A DNA stretch of 5,992 bases from the NCBI GenBank assembly GCA_015492755.1, contig WGEM01000558.1:1-5992 (forward strand). Direction: 5' to 3'. This DNA is from Gemmatimonadota bacterium (lineage in GTDB: Bacteria; Gemmatimonadota; Gemmatimonadetes; Longimicrobiales; Gaopeijiaceae). Under the pieces are notes generated by a model. That model made no database searches. It saw nothing but the letters and a program-made list of their open reading frames with translations, and was not told the origin of the DNA. This document shows, piece after piece, positions 1-5,992 of the stretch (position 1 is the first letter of the stretch; the number at the start of each line of letters is the position of its first letter). Made by a program: the position numbers and the translations under genes.

Positions 1-371
1 GGTCCCATCTGGCCGGCGAAGAGGCTCCGTACGTCGATGTTGTTCTGCTTCGGTCCCACGATCTTCAGCTCGATCTCGGGATGGTAGAGCGGGCCGAAGA
101 AGGGGAAGCCCTGAATGTGATCCCAGTGGAAGTGGGTGAGGAAGATGTGGTAGGCGGCGGCGCCGTCCGCCAGGAGGTCCAGCCCCAGGAGGCGGAGACC
201 CGAGCCGGCGTCGAAGATGAGGCGGGTCTCACCATGCCGCACCTCGAGGCACGTGGTATTCCCACCGTAGCGGGCGGTTCGCGGCCCCGGGCTGGGGATG
301 GAGCCGCGCGTGCCCCAGCAGCGCACCGTCACGGAGGCGGTGCCGGTGGCGCCACTCCGGGCGGGAGACAT
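1..371 (-). CDS. MBL-fold metallo-hydrolase (PhnP-like/COG1235 type), N-terminal part
   Basis: This is the first 123 codons of a metallo-beta-lactamase-fold hydrolase; the rest runs off the left edge. The frame reads WGTRGSIPSPG (residues 19-29), then RYGGNTTCLEV (34-44), LIFDAGSGL (51-59) and THFHWDHIQGFPFF (79-92). The last holds the zinc-binding HxHxDH motif as H80, H82, D84 and H85. AGQMG follows at 119-123. In known families, the N-terminal WGxRGS and RYGGNT signatures with HxHWDHIQG point to the PhnP/COG1235-like branch. That branch includes cyclic phosphodiesterases and RNase Z-like enzymes, so a metal-dependent phosphodiesterase is plausible but the substrate is unknown. No signal peptide is visible, so it is probably cytoplasmic. 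ATG at 371 is chosen because GAGGA lies 4 bases upstream (376-380); a GTG at codon 14 lacks such a site, and the frame closes with TGA further upstream. The gene is on the same strand as the large gene, 152 bases downstream of it. Confidence 0.93.
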   Translation of the reverse strand, partial: MSPARSGATGTASVTVRCWGTRGSIPSPGPRTARYGGNTTCLEVRHGETRLIFDAGSGLRLLGLDLLADGAAAYHIFLTHFHWDHIQGFPFFGPLYHPEIELKIVGPKQNNIDVRSLFAGQMG

Positions 372-375
372 GGAT

Positions 376-380
376 TCCTC
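376..380 (-). promoter_or_regulatory. Shine-Dalgarno site for the MBL-fold hydrolase gene
   Basis: On the minus strand GAGGA precedes ATG (369-371) with four bases between them. This is a good match to the anti-SD sequence at slightly short but usable spacing. It decides the start in favour of this ATG over the in-frame GTG 13 codons later, and suggests the gene is translated independently of the upstream large gene. Confidence 0.7.
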
Positions 381-456
381 GTGCGATGCCAACAGGACCC
401 TCTCCGTCCGGGGCAGGTGATGGTTCGGGGGCTGTGTTCAATCTACATGGAGCCGA

Positions 457-492
457 CGGCGGGCCGCGAGGATTTCTCCTCGCAGTCCGCCG
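457..492 (-). terminator. Strong hairpin after the large gene; possible terminator or 3'-end stabiliser
   Basis: On the minus strand a perfect 7-bp stem, GCGAGGA / TCCTCGC (466-483), closes on a GAAA tetraloop. A 3x3 internal loop (ACT opposite GGC) separates it from a second 6-bp stem, CGGCGG / CCGCCG (457-462 with 487-492), and a further G-U pair is possible. The hairpin begins 31 bases after the stop codon of the large gene, which is where a terminator would be expected. No T-tract follows on either strand, so it is not a canonical intrinsic terminator. It could act as a T-less terminator, as an RNA 3'-end stabiliser, or as a structured leader of the downstream gene. The remainder of the 372-523 gap shows no convincing promoter and no small gene. 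Confidence 0.45.
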
Positions 493-523
493 CGGTCCGC
501 TCTCTTCACACCCTCCATTCGCC

Positions 524-652
524 CTACTCGTTTCCTCCGCAGATCTGGTTCCCCGAGTTCACCGGCGTCGTGCCGAAGTCGGGTTCGGGATGATGCGCTT
601 CGATGGTGGAGATCACCGTAGCCACGTGGCTGTCGCAGAGGACCGGGTTGTT
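524..652 (-). other. C-terminal cap of the L-domain-like array, with a cysteine pair
   Basis: Residues 1781-1822. The final rung NNPVLCDSHVATVISTIEA runs into a short helix and loop and ends NQICGGNE. Cys1786 (codon 635-637) and Cys1818 (codon 539-541) are well placed to form a disulfide closing the solenoid. Bacterial L-domain repeat proteins commonly end in this way (N-N-P-x-L-C, helix, then G-N-x-x-C). A disulfide supports a location outside the cytoplasm. The protein ends four residues after the second Cys, with no sorting tail. Confidence 0.7.
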
Positions 653-3600
653 CGTGATGGCGAAGGAACCCGACACGCTGGGTCCGGTGGGTGCCGCGGA
701 GCCGATGTTCGCAAGACCCGCGATGCTGGTGAGCGCGGGGTTGGCGTCGACGAAGACGTTTGCCAGCGCCGACGTGACGCCTGCAACGTCGTCGAGGTTT
801 GCGAGACCGGTGCTTCGCACCTCGAGGGTGCCACTCAGTGCTGAGAGTCCGGAGAGCGCAGACAGATCGGTGAGGGCGGGGAGGTTGAGGAGGACGAGGT
901 CCGCCAGCGCGCTCACCGAGCTCATCCCGGTGAGCGCTGTGAGGAGGGGATTGTTAGAGACAATCACCTTGGTGCCCGAATTCAGCGCACCCAGCGTGCC
1001 CAGCTCAGCAAGCGCGTCGTTGCCGTCCACGCGGACCGTGTCTGCACCGGACAGGCTGGAGAGATTCCACCCCAGGAGCGCGTCGTTGTCGATGATGTCC
1101 AGCGTGCCGAACGACGGGCTGACTCCGATGTTGGTGAGCGCACTGAAGTCAAACCCGGTGAGGGAAGGATTCAATGTGACGGACACTGACTGCCCCACCG
1201 TCGTCAGCGCCGGGAAGGAGAGGCCGGCCAGTCCGGCGTTGCTGTCCACGACCACATCGATACCCACGGTGGCCAGCTTGGGCGCGTCGATGGAGAGCGT
1301 ACCCCCGGTACCGTTCCCGACCAGCTTCACGCTCCAGCCCACCGAGGTGAGTTCGGGCAGACTCACCGTCTGGAGGACCGGGTTGCTGAGGAACTCCAGG
1401 TCGTCGTAGACGGTGGTGAGCTGCGGCGCTTCGAAGCTCTGGAGCTCCGGGTTCGCGTCGACGAATACCTGCTCTTCCACCATCGCCGGGTTGCCCGACG
1501 CCAGGGACACGGAGATGAGGCCCCAGTTCTCCTGGATCTCCAGGTCGTCGTCCACCCAGACCAGGCCCGGGACGGTGAGTGTCCAGCTGCTGGGGGTTTC
1601 CGAGCCGAAGTTGTTCTGGTAGATCCAGAAGTCCCAGCCCACCGAGAGATCCGTCGTGGTGGCGATCTGTACAGAGATGAGACCGTGGTTGTACGTGATC
1701 TCCAGGTCGTCACCGGTGGAGGCGAGGCCGGGAATGGAGATGGTCTCCAGGCCGAGATTGTCGGAGATCCACAGTTCGTCGCCCACGTTCAGTATGGACT
1801 CGGTGGCGAGCTCCACCGAGGTGAGACCCGTGTTTCCGTAGATTGCCACGTCGTCGTAAACCGAGCTGATCTGCGGAAAGCTCAGCGTAGAGTTGAAGAT
1901 GTTATCGGAGATGATGATGTCGTCCCCGATGTCGGTGAGTGACGGGAACTCCATCGCTGGCAGGTTCTGGTTGCTTGAGAGCCACACATCGTCGGCCACC
2001 GAGGCCAGCACGGGGACGTCGAGGATCAGCTCCGCCAGGTTGCTGTAGAGGTAGAGGTCAAACCCGATATCGGTGAGGGCGGGAAACTCCGCCAGGGTGA
2101 ACTCGGTCTGGTCCAGGTAGAGGTCGCCGCCGATCCACTCCAGATCGGGGAATGAAATCGAGGTGAGGAGGTCGTTCCCCCACCCGAAGTAGAGGTCGCC
2201 GCTGACGCTGGTCACGGCGCTCACCTCCAGCGTGGCCAGCGCCGGGTTCCCCCAGAACTCCAGGCCACCGAGCCCGGCGTACACCGCCTGAGGCCCCTGG
2301 GGCCGCTCCTCCGGCCCGGCCCGTCGCACCCGGGCGTCCAGCCCGTCCAGCGCGCCTCGCACGCGGCGGAGCGTGCCACCCCCGTCGGCTCCCTGCTGCC
2401 CGGCACGTGGCCGCTGGCGCTCGGCCTTGCGCGCCTCGCGCTCCGCGTCGCGCTGCGCCTGGAGCGCATCCCGCTCGGCGCTCATACGCTCCTGCAGGGC
2501 CTTCAGGCTGTCCTTGCGGGTCTGGACGCGTGCGCGGAGTTCCTGGACGCGCGTGTCCGGGTCGGGAAGCGGCGCGAGGGCCGCCCGGGGGTTCGAGGTG
2601 GTCGGAGCGCGGAGGCGCGAGGCGGAGCGTGCCCCGCCCAGGACGCGGCCGGCCCAGCGGCTGGGCTGCATGCCCGGCGCCGGCGAGGGCGGAGGGGGCG
2701 GCTCCACAAGGCAACCCTCGTAGCCCACGTCGGTGAGGTTGGGCGCCAGGACGGTGTGGAGGCGGTCGTTGTCGTAGACGTGGAAGTCGTCCCCGGTGCA
2801 CTGCAACGCCGGCAAGTGGAGTTCCTCGAGCACGGTGTTCGCCGTACTTGTGAGGCCGCCCACCTCCACCGAGCCGGACACCATCATGAGGGCGGGGAAG
2901 CCCGCCACAGCCGCGCCGGCCTCGATGATGAGGCTGCCGCCGATCCCCTGGACGCTGGGAAGCATGCCGGTGCTGGAGAGCGCCGGGTTCTGGTAGAGCC
3001 AGACGTCGCCGCCCACCCAGACCAGGTTGGGGAAGAGGTCGGCGTCGTTGAAGACGTCGTTCATGCCGATGACCAGGTCGCCCTCGATGGCCTCCAGGTT
3101 GGAGAAGACGTCCAGATTCGTGAGGAGCGCGTTGTCCTCCACCCGGACGGAGCCGACCACGTGCCGGAGCGCCGCCGGCACGGGGCTCGGTGGCGAGGTG
3201 AGGCCGTCGTTGTTGAAGAAGACGACGTCGCCCATCACCAGCTCCAGGCCGCCGAGCCCGGTGATGTCGGTGAGCGCCGCGTTGTTCTCCACGCGCACGT
3301 CTCCCAGAACCGTCCAGATGGTCTGGAGACCGTCCAGATTGATGAGTCCGGTGGACTGGATGAGGAGCCGTCCGGTGACTGCACCGATACGGTTGGCGGC
3401 CACGTCGGCGGGCGTGAACTGGCCCGTCAGCGGCGCGTCGGTGACGATGAGATCGCCGGTGTGCAGCGCGAACACCATGACCACGACCGTATCCGCCACG
3501 CCGTCCATCTCTGCCGTCACCACGACGTCACCCGGCTCGATGATGCTCACGTCGCCCGAGCCGTCGGGGAGCGGTGTGATGGACAGGATCGAGGGGCTGG

Positions 3601-5992
3601 ACGAGGTCCACGTGGGTACGCGGTGTGAGGCGGGGATGAGGTAGCCGTTGCGGTCCTTCGCCTCGTAGAGGGCTGTGGCCGTGTCGCCCTCCAGGGCACG
3701 CAGGGAGTCGGGTGTGGGTACGATGGCGCCCACCTCGGGGTCCCACTCCCATATCTCGATGGAGGCTGCCTTCTGGTCCACCGTGATCCAGATGGTATCG
3801 ATCTGCGCCTCGACCTTCACTTCCACGGCGACGGATCCGTTCGCCACAGCCGTCACGGTGCCGTCGGCTGCCACGGTGGCGATGGTGGGATCCAGCGACG
3901 TGAAGGTAGCGGGGCGGCCGGGCAGCGGATTGCCCAGGGAATCGAAGGACTCCACCACGATCCTGATGGTGCCGTCGATGGCGTCGATGAGCGAGTCGGG
4001 GGGAGCCGAGAGCGCGATGGAATCCACCGGCGCCAGCGACATGAGGAAGTCCGCCTCGCCGGTGGGATTGTCGGCGTCCAGCGTCACCGTGACACTGAAG
4101 GGTACCGGGTTGCGGTCGCGCTGCTGCCCCGGCGTTACCACGTAGGTGCCGGCGAGGAGGCCGCCCACCTTGTAGCTGCCGTCACCGAGGCTGCGGGCGC
4201 TGCCCACCAGGCGCTCTCCGGTCTCGTCGTAGACCGAGACCAGGTAGTCGGCGCCGGGCTCGGCGGAGGTTGCCACGCCCTCCGCTCCACCGGAAGCTCC
4301 CTCGCCGGCCGCCACACCCGGGGCCCGGCTCGGGTCGGGGTCCTGCTTGATGACGCCGTGGATGTACGAGGTGACGGTGACGGGCACGATGAAGACCTTG
4401 CCGTTGAGCTCCAGCGCCAGCACGGAGCCGCCGTCGGCCTCGCTGGGCGCACGGCCTGTGATGCGCCCCTCGAAGCCCGAGCCGCTGGCGCCCAGCGTGG
4501 GCAGACTCCCCTGCCAGCGCGAGGACCTGAGCTCGGGGATCCGCCGGCCCAGCACGTCGTACGCTTCCAACGTGACGTCCAGGCTCTGGTCCACCTCCAC
4601 CGCCAGGACCTCCGGCGTCACCACCAGCGAGTCCACCTCAGGCGTCAGCTCCAGTTCGATGAGCTCGCCCCGCGCGCCCAGCTCGAAGGTGTAGCGCGCG
4701 TCGCTCTCCAGCCTGAAACCCTCCGGCGCCGTGACGTCCACACGGTAGGTGCCGGGGAGGAGTCGACTGAAGAGGGCCTCACCCGCCTCGTCGGTGTGGG
4801 TGCTGTCCACCACCGCGCCTCCGGCGTCGGTGAGGCGCGCCTTCACGCCGGGTACCGGCGCGCCGTAGCCGGTGGCGGCCACGATCTCGATGGAGCCCAG
4901 CGTGGGTTCGAAGGCCAGCAGTGCCTGGCCGCTCCGGGTCTCGATGCGCACCTGCCCGGCGATCACCTCACGAGGCACCTCCGTCTCCAGCGCGTCGCGA
5001 CTCACCGACCGTACCGTGGTCTCCACCGTGCCCGCGTCGGTGGGCCACACCACCCGGTTGTTGGCGGGGATGATCCAGTCGAAGCCCTGGCCCAGGATCC
5101 GCACCGTCTCGCCCGGCACGGGATCGGCGGGGTCGAAGCCGGTGACGCTCACCGCCGGCGGCGAGGAGAGACTCCCCGTGGGCCGGAACGCCGGGTCTGC
5201 CGCCCCGTCCAGCCCCGGGAGCGGCGCGCCCGGAGCCTCACCACTCGCCGGCACCACCATCAGCCCCGAGCCCGTGGGCGCGATGAGCCAGCGGCCGTTG
5301 GCGCTCCAGGTGGGCCGGCCCCGCACGCTCGTGAGGAGCGCCTCCGAAGATCCCTCCACGAAGAGGTCGCCCTCCTCCACGTACGCCACCCGGCCCGACG
5401 GCGAGCGCGCCGGGAGCGCAGCATCGCCGCCCGCCACCGTCTGCCGGTTCGCTCCATCGGCGCCCACGCGTTGCACGCTCCCGCCACCCACCAGGAGTGT
5501 GCCCTCGTCGTCCCACACCGGCGTCGTGCCCTCCGGGCCCGCCGTGGGGTGCGTCCCGTCGTCGTTGGCGAAGTAGACCCGACCGCTCCGCTCCACCGCC
5601 AGCTTCGTGCCGTCGGGCGAGACGCTGGGCCAGGCCCCCTCCACCAGCGCGACCGCCGAACCCGCCAGGCGCACCGCGCCCCCGGACACGTAGTAGAGCC
5701 GCGCCCCGTCGGGGCTCCACGCCGGCGCGCTCGCAGCGTCCCCCCGTGGTTCCGGTGTACCATCCACGGCACCCCGAACCTTGAGGGCACCTCCCTCCAC
5801 GTACGCCAGCTCGCCCGCCACCACGTACACCCACGCCCCGGCCTGCAGCCCCGTGGGCGTCGTCACCGTCACCTGGGCGAGTCCGTCCGCCACCGCCTGC
5901 ACGGACCCTTCATTCACCGTCGCCACGTCGGCCGCAGTCGAGGCCCACGCCACCGGCACACCGGGAATCGCGTTGCCCTGCGCATCCTGGAC
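524..5992 (-). CDS. Very large modular exported protein: Ig-like, TolB-like propeller, TIG, SpaA-like and L-domain repeats (5' partial)
   Basis: The frame is open from the right edge to a TAG at 524-526, giving 1822 residues with no visible start. Residues are numbered from the edge codon. A GTG at 5959 lies inside an Ig-like domain (QDAQGNAIPGVPVAW), so the true start is outside the window. Domains in order: end of a Big_2-like fold (1-60); PD40/TolB-like propeller blades (89-273); IPT/TIG (279-362); carboxypeptidase-regulatory/SpaA-like (366-451); Ig-like (452-542); second regulatory-like domain (543-654); two Big_2-like folds (655-842); L-domain-like leucine-rich array 1 (845-1095); Pro-rich plus coiled-coil segment (1096-1239); array 2 (1240-1786); and a Cys-containing cap (1781-1822). 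None of these folds is enzymatic, and no LPXTG motif, C-terminal membrane helix or obvious sorting domain is seen. The composition suggests an extracellular or periplasmic adhesion, binding or scaffold protein; the ligand is unknown. A signal peptide, if present, would be outside the window. Confidence 0.95.
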   Translation of the reverse strand, partial: VQDAQGNAIPGVPVAWASTAADVATVNEGSVQAVADGLAQVTVTTPTGLQAGAWVYVVAGELAYVEGGALKVRGAVDGTPEPRGDAASAPAWSPDGARLYYVSGGAVRLAGSAVALVEGAWPSVSPDGTKLAVERSGRVYFANDDGTHPTAGPEGTTPVWDDEGTLLVGGGSVQRVGADGANRQTVAGGDAALPARSPSGRVAYVEEGDLFVEGSSEALLTSVRGRPTWSANGRWLIAPTGSGLMVVPASGEAPGAPLPGLDGAADPAFRPTGSLSSPPAVSVTGFDPADPVPGETVRILGQGFDWIIPANNRVVWPTDAGTVETTVRSVSRDALETEVPREVIAGQVRIETRSGQALLAFEPTLGSIEIVAATGYGAPVPGVKARLTDAGGAVVDSTHTDEAGEALFSRLLPGTYRVDVTAPEGFRLESDARYTFELGARGELIELELTPEVDSLVVTPEVLAVEVDQSLDVTLEAYDVLGRRIPELRSSRWQGSLPTLGASGSGFEGRITGRAPSEADGGSVLALELNGKVFIVPVTVTSYIHGVIKQDPDPSRAPGVAAGEGASGGAEGVATSAEPGADYLVSVYDETGERLVGSARSLGDGSYKVGGLLAGTYVVTPGQQRDRNPVPFSVTVTLDADNPTGEADFLMSLAPVDSIALSAPPDSLIDAIDGTIRIVVESFDSLGNPLPGRPATFTSLDPTIATVAADGTVTAVANGSVAVEVKVEAQIDTIWITVDQKAASIEIWEWDPEVGAIVPTPDSLRALEGDTATALYEAKDRNGYLIPASHRVPTWTSSSPSILSITPLPDGSGDVSIIEPGDVVVTAEMDGVADTVVVMVFALHTGDLIVTDAPLTGQFTPADVAANRIGAVTGRLLIQSTGLINLDGLQTIWTVLGDVRVENNAALTDITGLGGLELVMGDVVFFNNDGLTSPPSPVPAALRHVVGSVRVEDNALLTNLDVFSNLEAIEGDLVIGMNDVFNDADLFPNLVWVGGDVWLYQNPALSSTGMLPSVQGIGGSLIIEAGAAVAGFPALMMVSGSVEVGGLTSTANTVLEELHLPALQCTGDDFHVYDNDRLHTVLAPNLTDVGYEGCLVEPPPPPSPAPGMQPSRWAGRVLGGARSASRLRAPTTSNPRAALAPLPDPDTRVQELRARVQTRKDSLKALQERMSAERDALQAQRDAEREARKAERQRPRAGQQGADGGGTLRRVRGALDGLDARVRRAGPEERPQGPQAVYAGLGGLEFWGNPALATLEVSAVTSVSGDLYFGWGNDLLTSISFPDLEWIGGDLYLDQTEFTLAEFPALTDIGFDLYLYSNLAELILDVPVLASVADDVWLSSNQNLPAMEFPSLTDIGDDIIISDNIFNSTLSFPQISSVYDDVAIYGNTGLTSVELATESILNVGDELWISDNLGLETISIPGLASTGDDLEITYNHGLISVQIATTTDLSVGWDFWIYQNNFGSETPSSWTLTVPGLVWVDDDLEIQENWGLISVSLASGNPAMVEEQVFVDANPELQSFEAPQLTTVYDDLEFLSNPVLQTVSLPELTSVGWSVKLVGNGTGGTLSIDAPKLATVGIDVVVDSNAGLAGLSFPALTTVGQSVSVTLNPSLTGFDFSALTNIGVSPSFGTLDIIDNDALLGWNLSSLSGADTVRVDGNDALAELGTLGALNSGTKVIVSNNPLLTALTGMSSVSALADLVLLNLPALTDLSALSGLSALSGTLEVRSTGLANLDDVAGVTSALANVFVDANPALTSIAGLANIGSAAPTGPSVSGSFAITNNPVLCDSHVATVISTIEAHHPEPDFGTTPVNSGNQICGGNE
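635..2275 (-). repeat. L-domain-like leucine-rich array 2 (about 23 rungs)
   Basis: Residues 1240-1786. The array starts directly with a rung (GLEFWGNPALATLEVSA) and has no N-terminal cap like that of array 1. The unit is about 23 residues (about 69 bases), roughly [LV]-x-x-[VI]-G-[DW]-D-[LVI]-x-[IL]-x-x-N-x-x-L-x-x-[IL]-x-x-P-x. Clear examples are LTDIGDDIIISDN, LASTGDDLEITYN, LTTVYDDLEFLSN and LATVGIDVVVDSN. The middle rungs are rich in Asp pairs and aromatic residues. The last third drifts to Ala/Ser/Leu-rich rungs (MSSVSALADLVLLNLPAL). Repeats are diverged in DNA, although short codon strings for D-D-L-E recur near 1397, 1540 and 1700. The structure is probably an elongated right-handed solenoid. 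Confidence 0.8.
2276..2707 (-). other. Pro-rich, Arg-rich coiled-coil segment between the two repeat arrays
   Basis: Residues 1096-1239 break the repeat pattern. A proline run (EPPPPPSPAPG) opens the segment, followed by a basic low-complexity stretch (RWAGRVLGGARSASRLRAP). A predicted coiled coil covers about residues 1148-1196 (VQELRARVQTRKDSLKALQ, then RMSAERDALQAQRDAEREAR). A second basic helix-like part follows (LRRVRGALDGLDARVRRAG), leading to PEERPQGPQAVYAGLGG. Base composition shifts sharply: by hand count 2281-2340 and 2401-2460 are each about 82% GC, against about 48% for 1861-1920 inside the repeats. The frame is unbroken on both sides. It resembles no domain I recognise by name; a linker or oligomerisation helix is the simplest reading. 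Confidence 0.7.
2708..3460 (-). repeat. L-domain-like leucine-rich array 1 with N-terminal cap
   Basis: Residues 845-1095. The array opens with a typical bacterial L-domain cap: a strand (TGDLIVTD), a helix-like stretch (FTPADVAANRIGAV) and the first rung (GRLLIQSTGLINLDGL). About eight further rungs of roughly 22-25 residues follow. They have the pattern L-x-x-[VI]-x-G-[DS]-[VL]-x-[VIL]-x-x-N, for example LGDVRVENNAALTDITG, LEAIEGDLVIGMND and LVWVGGDVWLYQNPAL. This resembles the receptor L domain/Ecm33-type beta-helix. The last rungs carry Cys1065 and Cys1094, 29 residues apart, just before a proline-rich segment. Likely role is ligand binding on an extracellular surface, by analogy only. 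Confidence 0.8.
3467..5158 (-). other. Stalk of TIG, SpaA/carboxypeptidase-regulatory-like and Big_2-like Ig folds
   Basis: Residues 279-362 look like an IPT/TIG fold (VSVTGFDPADPVPGETVRI, then GQGF). Residues 366-451 look like a carboxypeptidase-regulatory or SpaA-like prealbumin fold, with DEAGEALFSRLLPGTYRVDV as its signature. Residues 452-542 are Ig-like (DSLVVTPEVLAVEVDQSLDV). Residues 543-654 hold a second regulatory-like fold (LGDGSYKVGGLLAGTYVV), interrupted by a Gly/Ala-rich stretch (GVAAGEGASGGAEGVA) that may be a flexible loop. Residues 655-842 hold two Big_2-like folds (FDSLGNPLPGRPATF ... ATVAADGTVTAVANGSV; then LEGDTATALYEAKDRNGYL ... PGDVVVTAEMDGVADTVVV). Such strings of beta-sandwich domains usually form rigid extracellular stalks. 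Domain edges are approximate. Confidence 0.75.
5174..5728 (-). other. TolB/PD40-like beta-propeller segment
   Basis: Residues 89-273 contain recurrent W/R-S-P-D/S-G units: APAWSPDGARLYYVS, WPSVSPDGTKLAV, TPVWDDEGTLLV, PARSPSGRVAYV and RPTWSANGRWLIAP. Each is followed by a short beta strand with a small residue or glycine turn, as in PD40/WD40-like TolB propeller blades. About five to six blades are visible, enough for a full or nearly full propeller. In TolB and related proteins such propellers mediate protein-protein contacts in the periplasm or outside the cell. The partner here is unknown. Confidence 0.8.
5813..5992 (-). other. C-terminal portion of an Ig-like (Big_2-type) domain at the window edge
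   Basis: The first visible residues show the typical bacterial Ig-like pattern. DAQGNAIPGVPVAW matches the common D-x-x-G-N-x-x-P-G-x-x-V-x-W strand. It is followed by ATVNEGSVQAVADGLAQVTV, the usual 'asv...G.vtav..G.a.vt' ending. This shows that the protein continues to the right and that at least one further Ig-like domain begins outside the window. Confidence 0.75.

Noticed and set aside
440..445. TAGATT on the minus strand as a -10 box for the MBL-fold gene
   Set aside because: Only four of six bases match, there is no -35-like element at suitable distance, and no extended -10 is present. The promoter, if any, cannot be assigned from sequence.
81..593. Plus-strand open frame across the left gene and the intergenic gap
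   Set aside because: It is the complement of the MBL-fold gene, whose minus-strand frame shows the HxHxDH motif and several family signatures. The plus-strand product has no recognisable features.
2058..2801. Second minus-strand frame of 247 codons overlapping the coiled-coil segment
   Set aside because: The product is Arg/Pro/Gly-rich without motifs. The overlapping main frame gives recognisable rungs on both sides and heptads within. High GC suppresses stop codons here. I also considered it as evidence of a frameshift, but the main frame is continuous.
2756..3628. Plus-strand open frame of about 290 codons opposite the large gene
   Set aside because: It lies antisense to clear L-domain and Ig-like coding sequence. 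Its product is rich in His, Glu, Val and Arg with no domain pattern, as expected from the complement of GC-rich codons. The same applies to the plus-strand frames at 603-1409, 3027-3644, 3675-4145 and 4872-5576.
5957..5959. GTG at 5959 as start codon of the large gene
   Set aside because: The frame stays open to the window edge, and the upstream codons (VQDAQGNAIPG) complete a typical Ig-like strand. The GTG is therefore an internal valine.

Overview
The window is GC-rich bacterial DNA and carries two genes, both on the minus strand. Nearly all of it (524-5992) is one very long coding region for a multidomain, probably secreted or surface-exposed protein. The N-terminus of that protein lies beyond the right edge. 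To the left, after a 152-base gap, is the first part (1-371) of a metallo-beta-lactamase-fold hydrolase gene whose 3' end lies beyond the left edge. No tRNA, rRNA, CRISPR array, insertion sequence or phage gene was seen. The style of the large protein (TolB-like propeller blades, several bacterial Ig-like domains, carboxypeptidase-regulatory-like domains, leucine-rich L-domain repeats) is compatible with Gemmatimonadota. Myxococcota or another group with large exported proteins cannot be excluded. This taxonomic guess is inference from protein style only.

Layout of the large protein, N to C (right to left in the window): end of an Ig-like (Big_2-type) domain at the right edge; a PD40/TolB-like beta-propeller segment (5174-5728); an IPT/TIG domain, then alternating carboxypeptidase-regulatory/SpaA-like and Big_2-like Ig folds (3467-5158); a first receptor-L-domain-like leucine-rich array with a recognisable N-terminal cap (2708-3460); a proline-rich, arginine-rich segment with a predicted coiled coil and much higher GC (2276-2707); a second, much longer L-domain-like array (635-2275); and a C-terminal cap with two cysteines (524-652). 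The 1822 visible residues contain only four cysteines: two at the end of the first array and two at the end of the second.

The most unusual feature is the basic coiled-coil segment sitting in frame between the two beta-solenoid-like arrays. It looks either like an insertion into one array or a junction between two fused modules. The two genes share a strand, but the gap between them holds a strong hairpin and the downstream gene has its own Shine-Dalgarno sequence. Co-transcription is therefore possible but not shown, and no functional link between the two products is evident.
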